From Bacteroidota bacterium (lineage in GTDB: Bacteria > Bacteroidota > Bacteroidia > NS11-12g > UBA955): a DNA stretch of 64,000 bases. Under the pieces are notes generated by a model. The model was not told where the DNA came from. It saw only the letters and a list, made by a program, of their open reading frames with translations, and did no database searches. The DNA is taken from contig JAQCBH010000008.1 of NCBI GenBank assembly GCA_027621365.1, positions 30,955 through 94,954 of the forward strand. Reading direction: 5' to 3'. This document shows, piece by piece, positions 33,841 through 42,461 of the stretch. The translations under genes and the position numbers were made by a program. The stretch's first letter is position 1; each line of letters opens with the position of its first letter.

Positions 33841-35835
33841 TTAAACGAGGAAACCTAGACTCCAGCGATAAACGATGAAGGCTCCTAAGTAAGCCATGGC
33901 TCCGTATAGCAAGAACAAAGAGATGGGCCAGGTCCAAGATCCCGTTTCTTTTTTCATGACAGCCATGGTGCTGATGCACTGCAGGGCAAAGGCGTAGAAA
34001 ATGATCAAGCTCAAGGCGTAGGCAATTCCGTATTTGGGTTTGCCTGTATGAGGGTCAATTTCCTTTTGCATCCGAGCTCGTATACCCGAAACGTTGCCGT
34101 CTGAACTTTGGAACAGAGTACTCATGGTTCCCACAAAGACCTCCCGTGCGGCAAAGGAACTGATCAAGGCAATGCCCGTCTTCCAATCGTAACCCAAGGG
34201 TTCAATGGCGGGTTCAATGGCGTGACCGATGTGGCCTGCATAGCTAGCTTCCAACCTAAAGGTAGACTCTAGTTGAGATTGGAATTCGCTGGGTTCCAAG
34301 TCTTCGGGGCATTCCAATTCTTGGACCGCTTGCTCAGCCTTGATTTTGGCCTGATTCATGGAGTCGCCCGGACCCCAGGTGCTCAAGGCCCACAGAGCCA
34401 CTGATATGATCAAGATGACCGATCCTGCTTCTTGCAAGAAGGACTTGCACTTCATCCAAGCTTGTTGGGCCACGGTCTGCAGCCTTGGGCGCTGGTAAGC
34501 GGGAAGTTCCAATATGAATTCGCTTCGCTCCTGACTAGGATGAAATTTCTTGAACAAGGCTGCTATGAGCAGGGCCACGATGATTCCCGCAAAATAGGCC
34601 GAGGTCATGACCAGGGTTTGAGCAGGTACGGGTCCTATGAACTGCTGGGCAGGAATGGCTAGTGAAATGAGCAAAACATAAACGGGCAATCGAGCGCTGC
34701 AGCTCATCAGGGGTACCACGATCATGGTCGCTAGGCGCTCGCTGCGGTTGCGTATGCTTCGAGTGGCCATCATGGCCGGGATGGCGCAGGCGAATCCGCC
34801 GACAAGGGGAATGACGCTGCGTCCGTTCAAGCCAATTTTTCGCATCAAGCGATCGGTGATGAAGGAGGCGCGAACCATGTACCCGCTGTCTTCCAGCAAC
34901 CCGATCAAAAAGAAAAGAATGAAGATCTGTGGCACGAATACCACCACTCCCGCCAAACCAGGCAGCAAACCGTCGGTAATCAAGCCTGAAGCCTTGTGTT
35001 GAGGTAGGAAAGATTCAACTCCTGCTGAAGCCCAAGCAAATGCGTCTTCGACCCAAGTCATGGGCCCTTCGGCCAGAGTGAAGACCCCTTGAAACAGGAT
35101 CATCATTACGGCGAAAAAGGCCAAGAAGCCCACCACCGGATGCACAAACCAGCGGTCCAACTTCAGGGTGAAGCTCTTCCATCCAAAGGATTCTTGGGTT
35201 TGGCAGGCCGACAAAATGCTCTCGATGCGGTTGTAGCGCAACAGGGTCTCCAAGCTGAGTCCTTTGATTTTTTCACCGCTGTGAAATCGCTGCAGCTTGC
35301 TTTCTGTATCATTGGGTGGCAACTCAGGAGCAGCCGTGTTTAATAGTTTTTCTAGAAACAGAGAAATGGGAGCTGCCAGTTGGCGGTCTTTGCGGGGATT
35401 GATGCCCAGAATTTGCAGCCCCAGTTGTTTTTCTAGGTGGCTGATGTTCAGGGCAAGCCCTCGGCGTTTGGCTGAGTCTTGCATGGTCAAGACAGCAGCG
35501 GTGGGATAGCCGAGGTCTTGGAGCTGCTGTTGCAACAACAGGTTTCTGCGAAGATTGGAGGAATCCAATACCAACAAGATGGCATCGGGTTTTTCGACTC
35601 CCTCGCCCAACAAATGTTGAACCACCAACTTTTCATCGTCTGATTCGGCAAACAGGCTGTAGATGCCGGGCAAGTCAATGAGCTCAATGGTCTCGTTGGG
35701 CAATTTGAATTTGCCGTGGTGAGCCTCAACGGTTGTGCCGGGAAGATTGCTGGTGTGCTGTTGCAAGCCCGTCAGTCGATTGAATAAGGTGGTTTTCCCG
35801 CAATTGGGGTTGCCAACGAGTGCTGTGCGTCTCAA
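33841..35835 (-). CDS. feoB: Ferrous iron transporter FeoB
   Basis: Inner-membrane Fe2+ permease with an N-terminal GTPase. G1 is GNPNCGKTTLFNRL at residues 8-21, the G2 region is LPGTTVEAHHG and G3 is DLPGIYSL. The expected G4 NxxD reads TMQD. The membrane part has both Gate motifs: GGFACAIPAMMATRSI and VVPLMSCSARLPVYVLL with its cysteine. At 664 residues it is on the short side, with a single large soluble segment before the last helices. It starts with TTG, whose bases overlap the feoA stop (TTGA). No Fur box could be defended. Confidence 0.93.
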   Translation of the reverse strand: MRRTALVGNPNCGKTTLFNRLTGLQQHTSNLPGTTVEAHHGKFKLPNETIELIDLPGIYSLFAESDDEKLVVQHLLGEGVEKPDAILLVLDSSNLRRNLLLQQQLQDLGYPTAAVLTMQDSAKRRGLALNISHLEKQLGLQILGINPRKDRQLAAPISLFLEKLLNTAAPELPPNDTESKLQRFHSGEKIKGLSLETLLRYNRIESILSACQTQESFGWKSFTLKLDRWFVHPVVGFLAFFAVMMILFQGVFTLAEGPMTWVEDAFAWASAGVESFLPQHKASGLITDGLLPGLAGVVVFVPQIFILFFLIGLLEDSGYMVRASFITDRLMRKIGLNGRSVIPLVGGFACAIPAMMATRSIRNRSERLATMIVVPLMSCSARLPVYVLLISLAIPAQQFIGPVPAQTLVMTSAYFAGIIVALLIAALFKKFHPSQERSEFILELPAYQRPRLQTVAQQAWMKCKSFLQEAGSVILIISVALWALSTWGPGDSMNQAKIKAEQAVQELECPEDLEPSEFQSQLESTFRLEASYAGHIGHAIEPAIEPLGYDWKTGIALISSFAAREVFVGTMSTLFQSSDGNVSGIRARMQKEIDPHTGKPKYGIAYALSLIIFYAFALQCISTMAVMKKETGSWTWPISLFLLYGAMAYLGAFIVYRWSLGFLV

Positions 35836-36077
35836 GCGTTTCCTCCTTTGTCTTCGGGAAGAATTTCAATCAAACGTGCTTCTTCCAAACGCAGTCCCAA
35901 TAGATAGGTGTCGATGCGGAATGCGATGGGATCGCCTCCCGGAGCTTGGTATTCTCGTTTGATGCGAGTGCCAGGTACACACCCCATTTCTGCCAATCGC
36001 AAGCGATAGTCCCCTTCGTGCAAAGAGGCAATCACCGCGCTCTCTCCATTGCGGAGCTGATCGGCTGTCATGGGCAT
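35832..36077 (-). CDS. feoA: FeoA-domain protein
   Basis: An 81-residue SH3-like cytoplasmic partner of FeoB, needed for its activity in other bacteria. Typical features are HEGDYRLRLAEMGCVPGTRI and the terminal ALRLEEA-like LLGLRLEEARLIEIL. Translation is coupled to feoB by overlapping codons. The ATG at 36077 lies 4 nt after TAAATTTG; a second in-frame ATG two codons later is possible. Confidence 0.92.
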   Translation of the reverse strand: MPMTADQLRNGESAVIASLHEGDYRLRLAEMGCVPGTRIKREYQAPGGDPIAFRIDTYLLGLRLEEARLIEILPEDKGGNA

Positions 36078-36081
36078 GGCG

Positions 36082-36089
36082 CAAATTTA
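36082..36089 (-). promoter_or_regulatory. -7 box of feoAB
   Basis: TAAATTTG on the minus strand, 4 nt before the feoA ATG. Confidence 0.65.
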
Positions 36090-36176
36090 GAATCGTTTTA
36101 AATAGAAACAATGACGGAGGTCATGTTTTTGCGAAAAGCCCTGATTTTATAAAGACTCCTGAGGCTATTGTGCGAA

Positions 36177-36938
36177 TCACTCGGGGTTCCACGTATGGGT
36201 GCGGAAAAGGTTCCAGGCAGCCTCGGCTTGAACGCGCAGCATCAAACTGCCGTTGGTGGCCCAATGGCCCGACGATTGGAATTGTTGCATGAGACGGGTT
36301 TGGCTCGGGTTGTACACCAAATCGATCAAAGCGCTGGGTCCCTTTAGAAAACGGAGGTCAGACAAGGGGCTGGATTGGGTATCAGGTTTCATGCCGAGTG
36401 GAGTGCAGTTCACGACTAAACAAGATTCCCGGTTGTGGGTTAGAAGGTCCGAGTAGGAAAGTTGTTGAGCGGAAGGAGTTCGGCTTACACTTTGGTAGGG
36501 GATGTGAAGGTCCTCCAAAACGGCTTGTACGGCCTTTGATGAGCCCCCAGTGCCTAGAATAAGCGCTTGCTTGGGGCTGAATTTCCATTCCAAACGACCC
36601 TTATTGAAGGTAGCTAGGAACCCGTCGTAGTCGGTGTTTTCTGCCATCCAATCGCCGTTCTCTAGGCGATATAGGGTGTTGGTCGCTCCAATGCGAGTCA
36701 CTCGAGGGCTGCGGTTGGATACGTGTTTCAATACGGCCTGTTTGTAAGGGATGGTTACGTTGAAGCCGGTATATAGGGGAGAGGAGAGCTTTTTGAGCAA
36801 TCCTTCTTCTGTGGCTACATCAATGAGTTGGTATTCCCAATCCAATAGATCGGTATCAAACAAAGGAGCAAACAGCGCAGGTGACTGGCTGTGCGAAACG
36901 GGGTGTCCCAGCAATCCAATGTGCTGCTTTAGCCCCAT
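36177..36938 (-). CDS. aroE: Shikimate dehydrogenase
   Basis: Reduces 3-dehydroshikimate with NADPH in aromatic amino-acid synthesis. The shikimate-binding SHSQSP is at residues 14-19, NVTIPYK contains the catalytic lysine, GATNTL and ENTDYDGF follow, and the NADP motif is LGTGGSSKAVQ. The C-terminal signature DLVYNPSQTRLM is intact. The 253-residue form starting at 36938 overlaps the DedA gene by 10 nt; an ATG at 36959 would overlap by 31 nt. Confidence 0.93.
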   Translation of the reverse strand: MGLKQHIGLLGHPVSHSQSPALFAPLFDTDLLDWEYQLIDVATEEGLLKKLSSPLYTGFNVTIPYKQAVLKHVSNRSPRVTRIGATNTLYRLENGDWMAENTDYDGFLATFNKGRLEWKFSPKQALILGTGGSSKAVQAVLEDLHIPYQSVSRTPSAQQLSYSDLLTHNRESCLVVNCTPLGMKPDTQSSPLSDLRFLKGPSALIDLVYNPSQTRLMQQFQSSGHWATNGSLMLRVQAEAAWNLFRTHTWNPE

Positions 36939-37576
36939 TTGGATTTGAGCGCTTGCCACAGAACGGGCAGCAAGGAGATGCCAATGATGCCGAATACCAC
37001 GGTTTCAAAATGGGCCTTGACCCAAGGGTGTGACCCCAATACGTAGCCCAATGTGCTTATGCTGCTCACCCATAATACGGCTCCAGCGATGCAGTACATC
37101 AAAAAGGTGCGGTATTTCATCGTCCCCAAGCCCGCAGCAAAGGGGGCAAAGGTTCTGACGATGGGCACGAAACGGGCCATGATGAGCGTGTATCCGCCGT
37201 GTTTTTCGTAAAAGGTTTCGGTGCGCTCCAAGTATTCGCGTTTCAACAGTTTCCAATTCAGATCGAATACCCGAACGCCAAACCTAGAGCCAATGAAATA
37301 ATTGGTATTGTCGCCGAGCAAGGCCGCTACAATCAGAAGGGGGATCAAAATGGCGATGTTCAAGGTGCCGTCAAGAGCGGCTATGGAGCCGGCGGCAAAC
37401 AGCAGGGAATCACCGGGTAATAAGGGCATGACGACCAATCCGGTCTCCACAAAGACAATGAGGAAGAGGATGAGGTAGGTGAGGGTTTGGTATTCGCCGA
37501 CCAGCCATTCCAGTTTTTCGTCCAGGTGCAGGACCCAATCTTTGGCCAATTCGATGAGCGATAATAGGAACTCCAT
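36929..37576 (-). CDS. DedA/VTT family membrane protein
   Basis: A polytopic protein of about 215 residues. Family hallmarks are ETGLVVMPLLPGDSLLFAAGS and the arginine-rich loop ARFVPIVRTFAPFAAGLGTM. DedA proteins are linked to lipid-carrier recycling (undecaprenyl phosphate flipping) and membrane homeostasis. The start is taken as the ATG at 37576; upstream TAAAATTG is one base from the promoter consensus. It is translationally coupled to aroE. Confidence 0.88.
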   Translation of the reverse strand: MEFLLSLIELAKDWVLHLDEKLEWLVGEYQTLTYLILFLIVFVETGLVVMPLLPGDSLLFAAGSIAALDGTLNIAILIPLLIVAALLGDNTNYFIGSRFGVRVFDLNWKLLKREYLERTETFYEKHGGYTLIMARFVPIVRTFAPFAAGLGTMKYRTFLMYCIAGAVLWVSSISTLGYVLGSHPWVKAHFETVVFGIIGISLLPVLWQALKSKWG

Positions 37577-37627
37577 AATGCACTGCAATTTTACATCAAA
37601 AGCCTTGGGCAAGGGGTCTCGGCAGTG

Positions 37628-37635
37628 TAGATTTG
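37628..37635 (+). promoter_or_regulatory. -7 box of the 42-residue lipoprotein gene
   Basis: TAGATTTG, 6 nt before the ATG at 37642. Confidence 0.6.
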
Positions 37636-37641
37636 TGAACT

Positions 37642-37770
37642 ATGCAAAAAATCAAACATTCCGCTTGGGTTTTGTTTGCTCTGTTGGCCTTGGCAGCCAT
37701 GGGGTCATGCGGCACGCAGAAGGCGGCCACGCGTACGCACGATCGCGGCGGATGCAATTGCGGCTTCTAA
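37642..37770 (+). CDS. Small 42-residue lipoprotein with a GGCNCGF tail
   Basis: Too short for usual gene-length cut-offs. The reading frame encodes a charged start (MQKIKHS), a hydrophobic core (WVLFALLALAAM) and a lipobox, MGSC, with the lipidated Cys at residue 23. The mature peptide is only about 20 residues, basic, and ends GGCNCGF. The TAGATTTG box 6 nt before the ATG and the textbook lipoprotein signal support a real gene. Function unknown; the CxC tail could bind metal or form a disulfide. Confidence 0.75.
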   Translation: MQKIKHSAWVLFALLALAAMGSCGTQKAATRTHDRGGCNCGF

Positions 37771-37830
37771 ACCCTTGGTGAAGAAACGGCCTTACTTTGT
37801 TAAACAGCGAGATAGCCACAAGAAAGGTTG

Positions 37831-37838
37831 TACCTTTG
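37831..37838 (+). promoter_or_regulatory. -7 box of ahcY
   Basis: TACCTTTG, 7 nt before the ATG at 37846; an in-frame ATG at 37828 would precede the box and is rejected. Confidence 0.65.
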
Positions 37839-37845
37839 CGGCGAA

Positions 37846-39159
37846 ATGACTGCAACATCTCAATACTTACCTTACAAGGTTAAAGACATCGGCTTGGCTG
37901 AATGGGGCCGCAAAGAAATTCTATTGGCTGAGGCTGAAATGCCCGGTTTGATGGCGCTCCGCGAAGAATATGGCGAAAGCAAGCCCTTGAAGGGTGCGCG
38001 CATTGCTGGTTGCTTGCACATGACCATTCAAACTGCCGTTTTGATCGAAACATTGGCGGCTTTGGGTGCGGAAGTGACTTGGAGCTCCTGCAATATTTTC
38101 TCTACTCAAGACCACGCCGCTGCTGCGATTGCTGCTGCTGGTATTCAGGTGTATGCCTGGAAAGGTCAAACCGAAGAAGAGTTTGATTGGTGCATTGAGC
38201 AGACCTTGCATTTTGGTCCTGAGCAGCAGCCCTTGAACATGATTTTGGATGACGGTGGTGATTTGACCAACATGGTCTTGGATCGCTACCCTCAATTGGT
38301 AGAGGCCATTCGCGGATTGAGCGAAGAGACCACTACCGGTGTGCATCGTTTGTACGAGCGCGTAGCCAAGGGTACTTTGCCCATGCCCGCAATCAACGTG
38401 AACGATTCGGTAACCAAGAGCAAATTTGACAACAAGTACGGTTGCAAAGAGTCGTTGGTAGACGCCATTCGCCGCGCCACTGACATCATGATGGCGGGTA
38501 AAGTAGCCGTTGTGTGCGGATACGGTGACGTTGGTAAAGGAAGTGCAGAATCACTTCGCGGTGCCGGTGCTCGCGTATTGGTGACCGAAATTGATCCCAT
38601 TTGCGCTCTTCAGGCTGCGATGGATGGTTACCAAGTGGTGAAATTGGAGAAGGCGGTAGCCGAAGCCAATATCGTCGTAACCGCCACCGGTAACTGCAAC
38701 ATCGTAACGGGTGAGCATTTCAAACTGATGAAAGACAAAACCATCGTGTGCAACATCGGTCACTTTGACAACGAGATTGACATGGCTTGGTTGAACAAGA
38801 ACTACGGTTCAAGCAAATATTCCGTGAAGCCCCAAGTGGATATCTTCAACGTTGACGGCAACGAGATCATCGTGTTGGCAGAAGGTCGCTTGGTAAACTT
38901 GGGTTGTGCCATGGGTCACCCTAGCTTCGTGATGAGCAACAGCTTTACCAACCAGACCTTGGCTCAAATTGAATTGTGGAACAACCACAAGAACTACGAG
39001 AACCAGGTTTATGTATTGCCCAAGCATTTGGACGAGAAGGTAGCCCGTTTGCATTTGGCGAAGATCGGTGCAGAATTGACCGAGTTGTCGCAGGAGCAAG
39101 CCGATTACATCGGTGTTCAGGTCAGCGGTCCTTTCAAGATGGATCACTACCGCTATTAA
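37846..39159 (+). CDS. ahcY: S-adenosyl-L-homocysteine hydrolase
   Basis: Splits S-adenosylhomocysteine into adenosine and homocysteine, keeping methyltransferases running. The 437-residue protein shows the substrate domain ([32 protein letters not shown]), the NAD-binding lysine-aspartate region ([11 protein letters not shown]), the Rossmann motif [24 protein letters not shown], and the C-terminal KMDHYRY tail that reaches into the partner subunit. Translation begins 7 nt after the promoter box. Confidence 0.96.
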   Translation: MTATSQYLPYKVKDIGLAEWGRKEILLAEAEMPGLMALREEYGESKPLKGARIAGCLHMTIQTAVLIETLAALGAEVTWSSCNIFSTQDHAAAAIAAAGIQVYAWKGQTEEEFDWCIEQTLHFGPEQQPLNMILDDGGDLTNMVLDRYPQLVEAIRGLSEETTTGVHRLYERVAKGTLPMPAINVNDSVTKSKFDNKYGCKESLVDAIRRATDIMMAGKVAVVCGYGDVGKGSAESLRGAGARVLVTEIDPICALQAAMDGYQVVKLEKAVAEANIVVTATGNCNIVTGEHFKLMKDKTIVCNIGHFDNEIDMAWLNKNYGSSKYSVKPQVDIFNVDGNEIIVLAEGRLVNLGCAMGHPSFVMSNSFTNQTLAQIELWNNHKNYENQVYVLPKHLDEKVARLHLAKIGAELTELSQEQADYIGVQVSGPFKMDHYRY

Positions 39160-39177
39160 TCGAAACAACTTCAAAAG

Positions 39178-39209
39178 AAAAAGGCCCCGATTGCTCGGGG
39201 CCTTTTTTT
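39178..39209. terminator. Bidirectional terminator between ahcY and parE
   Basis: Stem AAGGCCCCGA/TCGGGGCCTT, TTGC loop and T7; convergent genes on both sides. Confidence 0.88.
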
Positions 39210-41079
39210 ATGCTTCAGCTGACAAGGAGACAATCTCGGGTTCGTCTTTTTCAACGACCAGATTTTCAATGATGAATTCTTGGCGATCAGGGGTGTTTTT
39301 GCCCATGTAGTAGCTCAAGATTTTCTCAATTGAGGCGTCTTCCTTCAAAATGACGGGTTCCAAACGTATATCCTCGCCAATGAAGCGGGCAAATTCTTCA
39401 GGCGAAATTTCACCCAATCCCTTGAATCGGGTAATCTCGGGTTTGCTGCCCAGTTTGGCAATGGCATCTCGACGCTCTTGCTCGCTGTAGCAGTAGATGG
39501 TTTCCTTTTTGTTTCGAACGCGGAAAAGTGGGGTTTGCAGGATGAATAAGTGCCCATTTCGCACCAAGTCAGGGAAAAACTGCAAAAAGAAAGTCATCAT
39601 CAACAGGCGAATGTGCATGCCGTCGACATCGGCATCGGTGGCTAGAACGATTCGGTTGTAGCGCAAATCATCCATGCTCTCTTCGATGTTCAGGGCGTGT
39701 TGAAGCAAGTTGAACTCTTCGTTTTCGTATACCACCTTCTTTTTTAGACCGTAGCAATTCAAGGGTTTGCCTCGTAGAGAAAAGACCGCTTGCAAATTGG
39801 GGTTTCGGCTTTTGGTGATGCTGCCTGATGCGCTGTCACCCTCCGTGATGAACAAGGTGGTATCGAAGCGATCGTCGTTTTTGACATCACCTAAGTGTAT
39901 GCGACAATCGCGCAATTTCTTGTTGTGCAGATTGGCTCGTTTGGCTCTCTCTTTGGCCAACTTTTGAACCCCCGCCATGTCTTTGCGCTCCCGCTCGTTT
40001 TGAAGGATTTTCTTGAGCAGGGCGTCGGCCACGGGCTGGTTTTGGTACAAGTAATCGTCGACTTGTTTTTTGACGAATTCCATGACCGCCACCTTGATCG
40101 ACGGGCCATCGGGGCCCATGTCGGCACTGCCCAACTTAGTTTTGGTTTGGCTCTCGAACACCGGTTCCATCATTCGGATGGAAATGGCGGCCGAGATGGA
40201 ACCTCTGATGTCGGTGGCGTCAAAGTCTTTTTTGAAGTGTTCGCGAATGGTTTTCACAAAGGCCTCGCGAAAGGCTTGCAAGTGGGTTCCTCCCTGGGTA
40301 GTGTACTGGCCGTTGACGAAAGAGTAGTACTCTTCGCCGTAAGCTTGGGTATGGGTAAAGGCAATTTCAATGTCTTCGCCCTTGGCGTGAATGACCGGAT
40401 ATAAAGCGTCTTCGGCAGTTACTTTGGTCTCTAATAGGTCTAGCAATCCGCGGCGAGATGCAAAGCTCTCCCCGTTGTATTTGATGGTCAGAGCCGTGTT
40501 CAGGTAGGTGTAGTTCTTGACCTGTTCCCTGAGGTAATCACTGATGAAGCGGTAGTTTTTGAAAATGCTGGCGTCTGGCTCGAATTCAATGTAGGTGCCA
40601 TTGGGTTCTGTGCTGTCGCTAGCAGGGGCGTCAACCGTGAGTTCACCGCGATTGAATTCGGCTCGTTTGCTTTTGCCATCGCGGAAACTCTGAACGATAA
40701 AATGGGTGCTCAAGGCATTGACCGCCTTGGTTCCTACACCGTTCAATCCCACTGACTTTTGAAAGGCTTTGGAATCGTATTTGCCGCCGGTGTTGATTTT
40801 GGATACGCAGTCGATTACTTTGCCCAAGGGAATGCCTCGGCCGAAGTCGCGTATGTACACCTTCTTGTCGTCAATGCGAATGTCGATGCGCTTGCCATGG
40901 CCCATGACGTGTTCGTCGATGCTGTTGTCCAGAATCTCTTTAACCAAGACATATATGCCATCGTCACTGGCCGTTCCATCGCCCAGTTTACCGATGTACA
41001 TACCAGGTCGCAACCGGATGTGTTCTTTCCAGTCTAGACTTCGTATCTCGTCTTCGGTATACTTGACAGTTTCGCTCAT
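39208..41079 (-). CDS. parE: DNA topoisomerase IV subunit B (type IIA ATPase subunit)
   Basis: A 623-residue GHKL ATPase plus TOPRIM protein. The Bergerat ATP site shows [19 protein letters not shown] and [14 protein letters not shown]. The TOPRIM domain shows [17 protein letters not shown] and DADVDGMHI. It lacks the long GyrB insertion of proteobacteria and pairs best with the ParC-like subunit at 57.7 kb. The start at 41079 is 6 nt after TAAGTTTG; the longer frame to 41166 would overlap the divergent gene. GyrB is the alternative name, but the length and partner favour ParE. Confidence 0.88.
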   Translation of the reverse strand: MSETVKYTEDEIRSLDWKEHIRLRPGMYIGKLGDGTASDDGIYVLVKEILDNSIDEHVMGHGKRIDIRIDDKKVYIRDFGRGIPLGKVIDCVSKINTGGKYDSKAFQKSVGLNGVGTKAVNALSTHFIVQSFRDGKSKRAEFNRGELTVDAPASDSTEPNGTYIEFEPDASIFKNYRFISDYLREQVKNYTYLNTALTIKYNGESFASRRGLLDLLETKVTAEDALYPVIHAKGEDIEIAFTHTQAYGEEYYSFVNGQYTTQGGTHLQAFREAFVKTIREHFKKDFDATDIRGSISAAISIRMMEPVFESQTKTKLGSADMGPDGPSIKVAVMEFVKKQVDDYLYQNQPVADALLKKILQNERERKDMAGVQKLAKERAKRANLHNKKLRDCRIHLGDVKNDDRFDTTLFITEGDSASGSITKSRNPNLQAVFSLRGKPLNCYGLKKKVVYENEEFNLLQHALNIEESMDDLRYNRIVLATDADVDGMHIRLLMMTFFLQFFPDLVRNGHLFILQTPLFRVRNKKETIYCYSEQERRDAIAKLGSKPEITRFKGLGEISPEEFARFIGEDIRLEPVILKEDASIEKILSYYMGKNTPDRQEFIIENLVVEKDEPEIVSLSAEA

Positions 41080-41085
41080 GGTGAA

Positions 41086-41093
41086 CAAACTTA
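41086..41093 (-). promoter_or_regulatory. -7 box of parE
   Basis: TAAGTTTG on the minus strand, 6 nt before the ATG at 41079. Confidence 0.6.
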
Positions 41094-41152
41094 CCCCATG
41101 CAAGTGGGAAGATATGTACGAGTTTTTCACACCGGAATAGGGGCTTGGATTG

Positions 41153-41160
41153 TATTTTTG
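41153..41160 (+). promoter_or_regulatory. -7 box of the lipoprotein gene at 41165
   Basis: TATTTTTG, 4 nt (ggcc) before the ATG. Confidence 0.65.
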
Positions 41161-41164
41161 GGCC

Positions 41165-41761
41165 ATGAATCAATGGCGTTTTTCCCTGGTGGTTTTGCTG
41201 GTTTTGTCGGCTTGTCAAAGCAAGGTCGATCAAGCGTATTCTGAATTGAAATGGGTCGAAGGCTATTTGCCAAACCCGCAGACCTCGGTTTTGGACATCA
41301 AAGCCATTGAGTCGGAACAAGAACGCAAGCAGGCCTTGAGACTGTTGGACTCCCTTTCGGAGTTTCGAAATGATAGTCTGGCCGATCAAATGTGGCAATT
41401 CTATCAAGTGAATCCCGCTCATCAGCGCGCCCATCAATTGGCTGAATTGGCCATCGCTACCGCTGAGTCTCGGGGTCAGTTTGGAAGAGCGGGTTTGTGG
41501 GCTTTGGAGTATGCAACAAGCGGTAAAAAAGCCCAAGTGGATCGATTGTACATGCGTGCAGCGGCCGCCTTTGAGCAAGTGGGCGATTATGGAAATCAAT
41601 TGCGCTGCCTGGACAGCGCCTCGCGCTTGAGTGCCGATAGCAATGTTCGCGCCAGCAGCCGTGTCGTGGCTGAATTGATTCGAGCAGGCGCGCTCAGCGC
41701 AGAAGAGCAATTGGAATTGCTCTTGAGCAAACAGGGGAAATCCCTGTCAGACGATCAATAA
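41165..41761 (+). CDS. Hypothetical lipoprotein, helical repeat-like
   Basis: I do not recognise the family. The 198-residue protein has a lipoprotein signal (VLSAC, Cys about residue 17), then a helix-rich mature part with TPR-like alternation ([46 protein letters not shown] is two such helical pairs by eye). It is probably periplasmic or outer-membrane anchored. Its 3' end overlaps the next convergent gene by 7 nt. The start is fixed by the promoter box. Confidence 0.7.
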   Translation: MNQWRFSLVVLLVLSACQSKVDQAYSELKWVEGYLPNPQTSVLDIKAIESEQERKQALRLLDSLSEFRNDSLADQMWQFYQVNPAHQRAHQLAELAIATAESRGQFGRAGLWALEYATSGKKAQVDRLYMRAAAAFEQVGDYGNQLRCLDSASRLSADSNVRASSRVVAELIRAGALSAEEQLELLLSKQGKSLSDDQ

Positions 41762-42435
41762 GGGCTGATGTAGCTGCCCTGGCGAGGCACTTTTTTCTTG
41801 TAGTCGCCGCGTTTCCAAGCTTCGAGGAATTGCATCCACGCTGTCGGTGACAGGTAGTTTTGTGGCGGGGCTTGGTTGTAGTAATAGAGTTGATTGGCGC
41901 GTGTTTGGGCCAATAAAGTCTGCGAGGCATGGGCGTCTGCCGGGTGCAATTTCAAGGCGTCTTTGGCCGCTTCCATTTCCAAATTTTGACGAGCTCGCTC
42001 ATAGGCATCTGCTTGAATGTCGCTGTGAATGAATTCATGAGCGAACAAAGCCTTCGGAGGAAGGGCCCGAATGAAGATGGCCGGAATGTAAATGGTGTCT
42101 TGGGTCATGAGTTTGACCACATTGTAGCGCTTGCCCGTCAAGGTGTCGGGAACGACATGCCAAGAGTTTACTTTTTCCACCTGGGCGAATTCAATGGTAT
42201 CGCCTTTGCGCACGACGACGTCGAAATATCCGTGGAGATCCGTGTAGCCAATCAGTCCGCGTTTGGTGCTTCTGATCTGCACGTAGGGGATGGCTTTCAA
42301 GCTGTCAGAGGTCAGAACTAGGCCGGTAAACAGGATGTACGGGTTGTTTTCTGGACCTGGCTGAGCAGAGGCCTGCTGGGGGCGAGCCCATTGCAAGACG
42401 AATAGGACCATGAGAACGAGAACCCGAAAATGCAT
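41755..42435 (-). CDS. Secreted protein with a CarboxypepD-reg-like domain
   Basis: A 226-residue exported protein with a signal peptide ending QASAQ. Residues about 35-100 (FTGLVLTSDSLKAIPYVQIRSTKRGLIGYTDLHGYFDVVVRKGDTIEFAQVE) match the carboxypeptidase-regulatory-like beta-sandwich common in Bacteroidota envelope proteins. The C-terminal half is helical, basic and ends GSYISPY. The function is unknown. It has its own TATTTTTG promoter 4 nt before the ATG. Confidence 0.75.
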   Translation of the reverse strand: MHFRVLVLMVLFVLQWARPQQASAQPGPENNPYILFTGLVLTSDSLKAIPYVQIRSTKRGLIGYTDLHGYFDVVVRKGDTIEFAQVEKVNSWHVVPDTLTGKRYNVVKLMTQDTIYIPAIFIRALPPKALFAHEFIHSDIQADAYERARQNLEMEAAKDALKLHPADAHASQTLLAQTRANQLYYYNQAPPQNYLSPTAWMQFLEAWKRGDYKKKVPRQGSYISPY

Positions 42436-42439
42436 GAGT

Positions 42440-42447
42440 CAAAAATA
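42440..42447 (-). promoter_or_regulatory. -7 box of the CarboxypepD-reg-like gene
   Basis: TATTTTTG on the minus strand, 4 nt (actc) before the ATG at 42435. Confidence 0.65.
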
Positions 42448-42461
42448 GGGTTTTCAGCGCC

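Noticed and set aside
36090..36176. Fur or DtxR box upstream of feoAB
   Set aside because: The A+T-rich stretch contains no convincing palindrome at the expected place.
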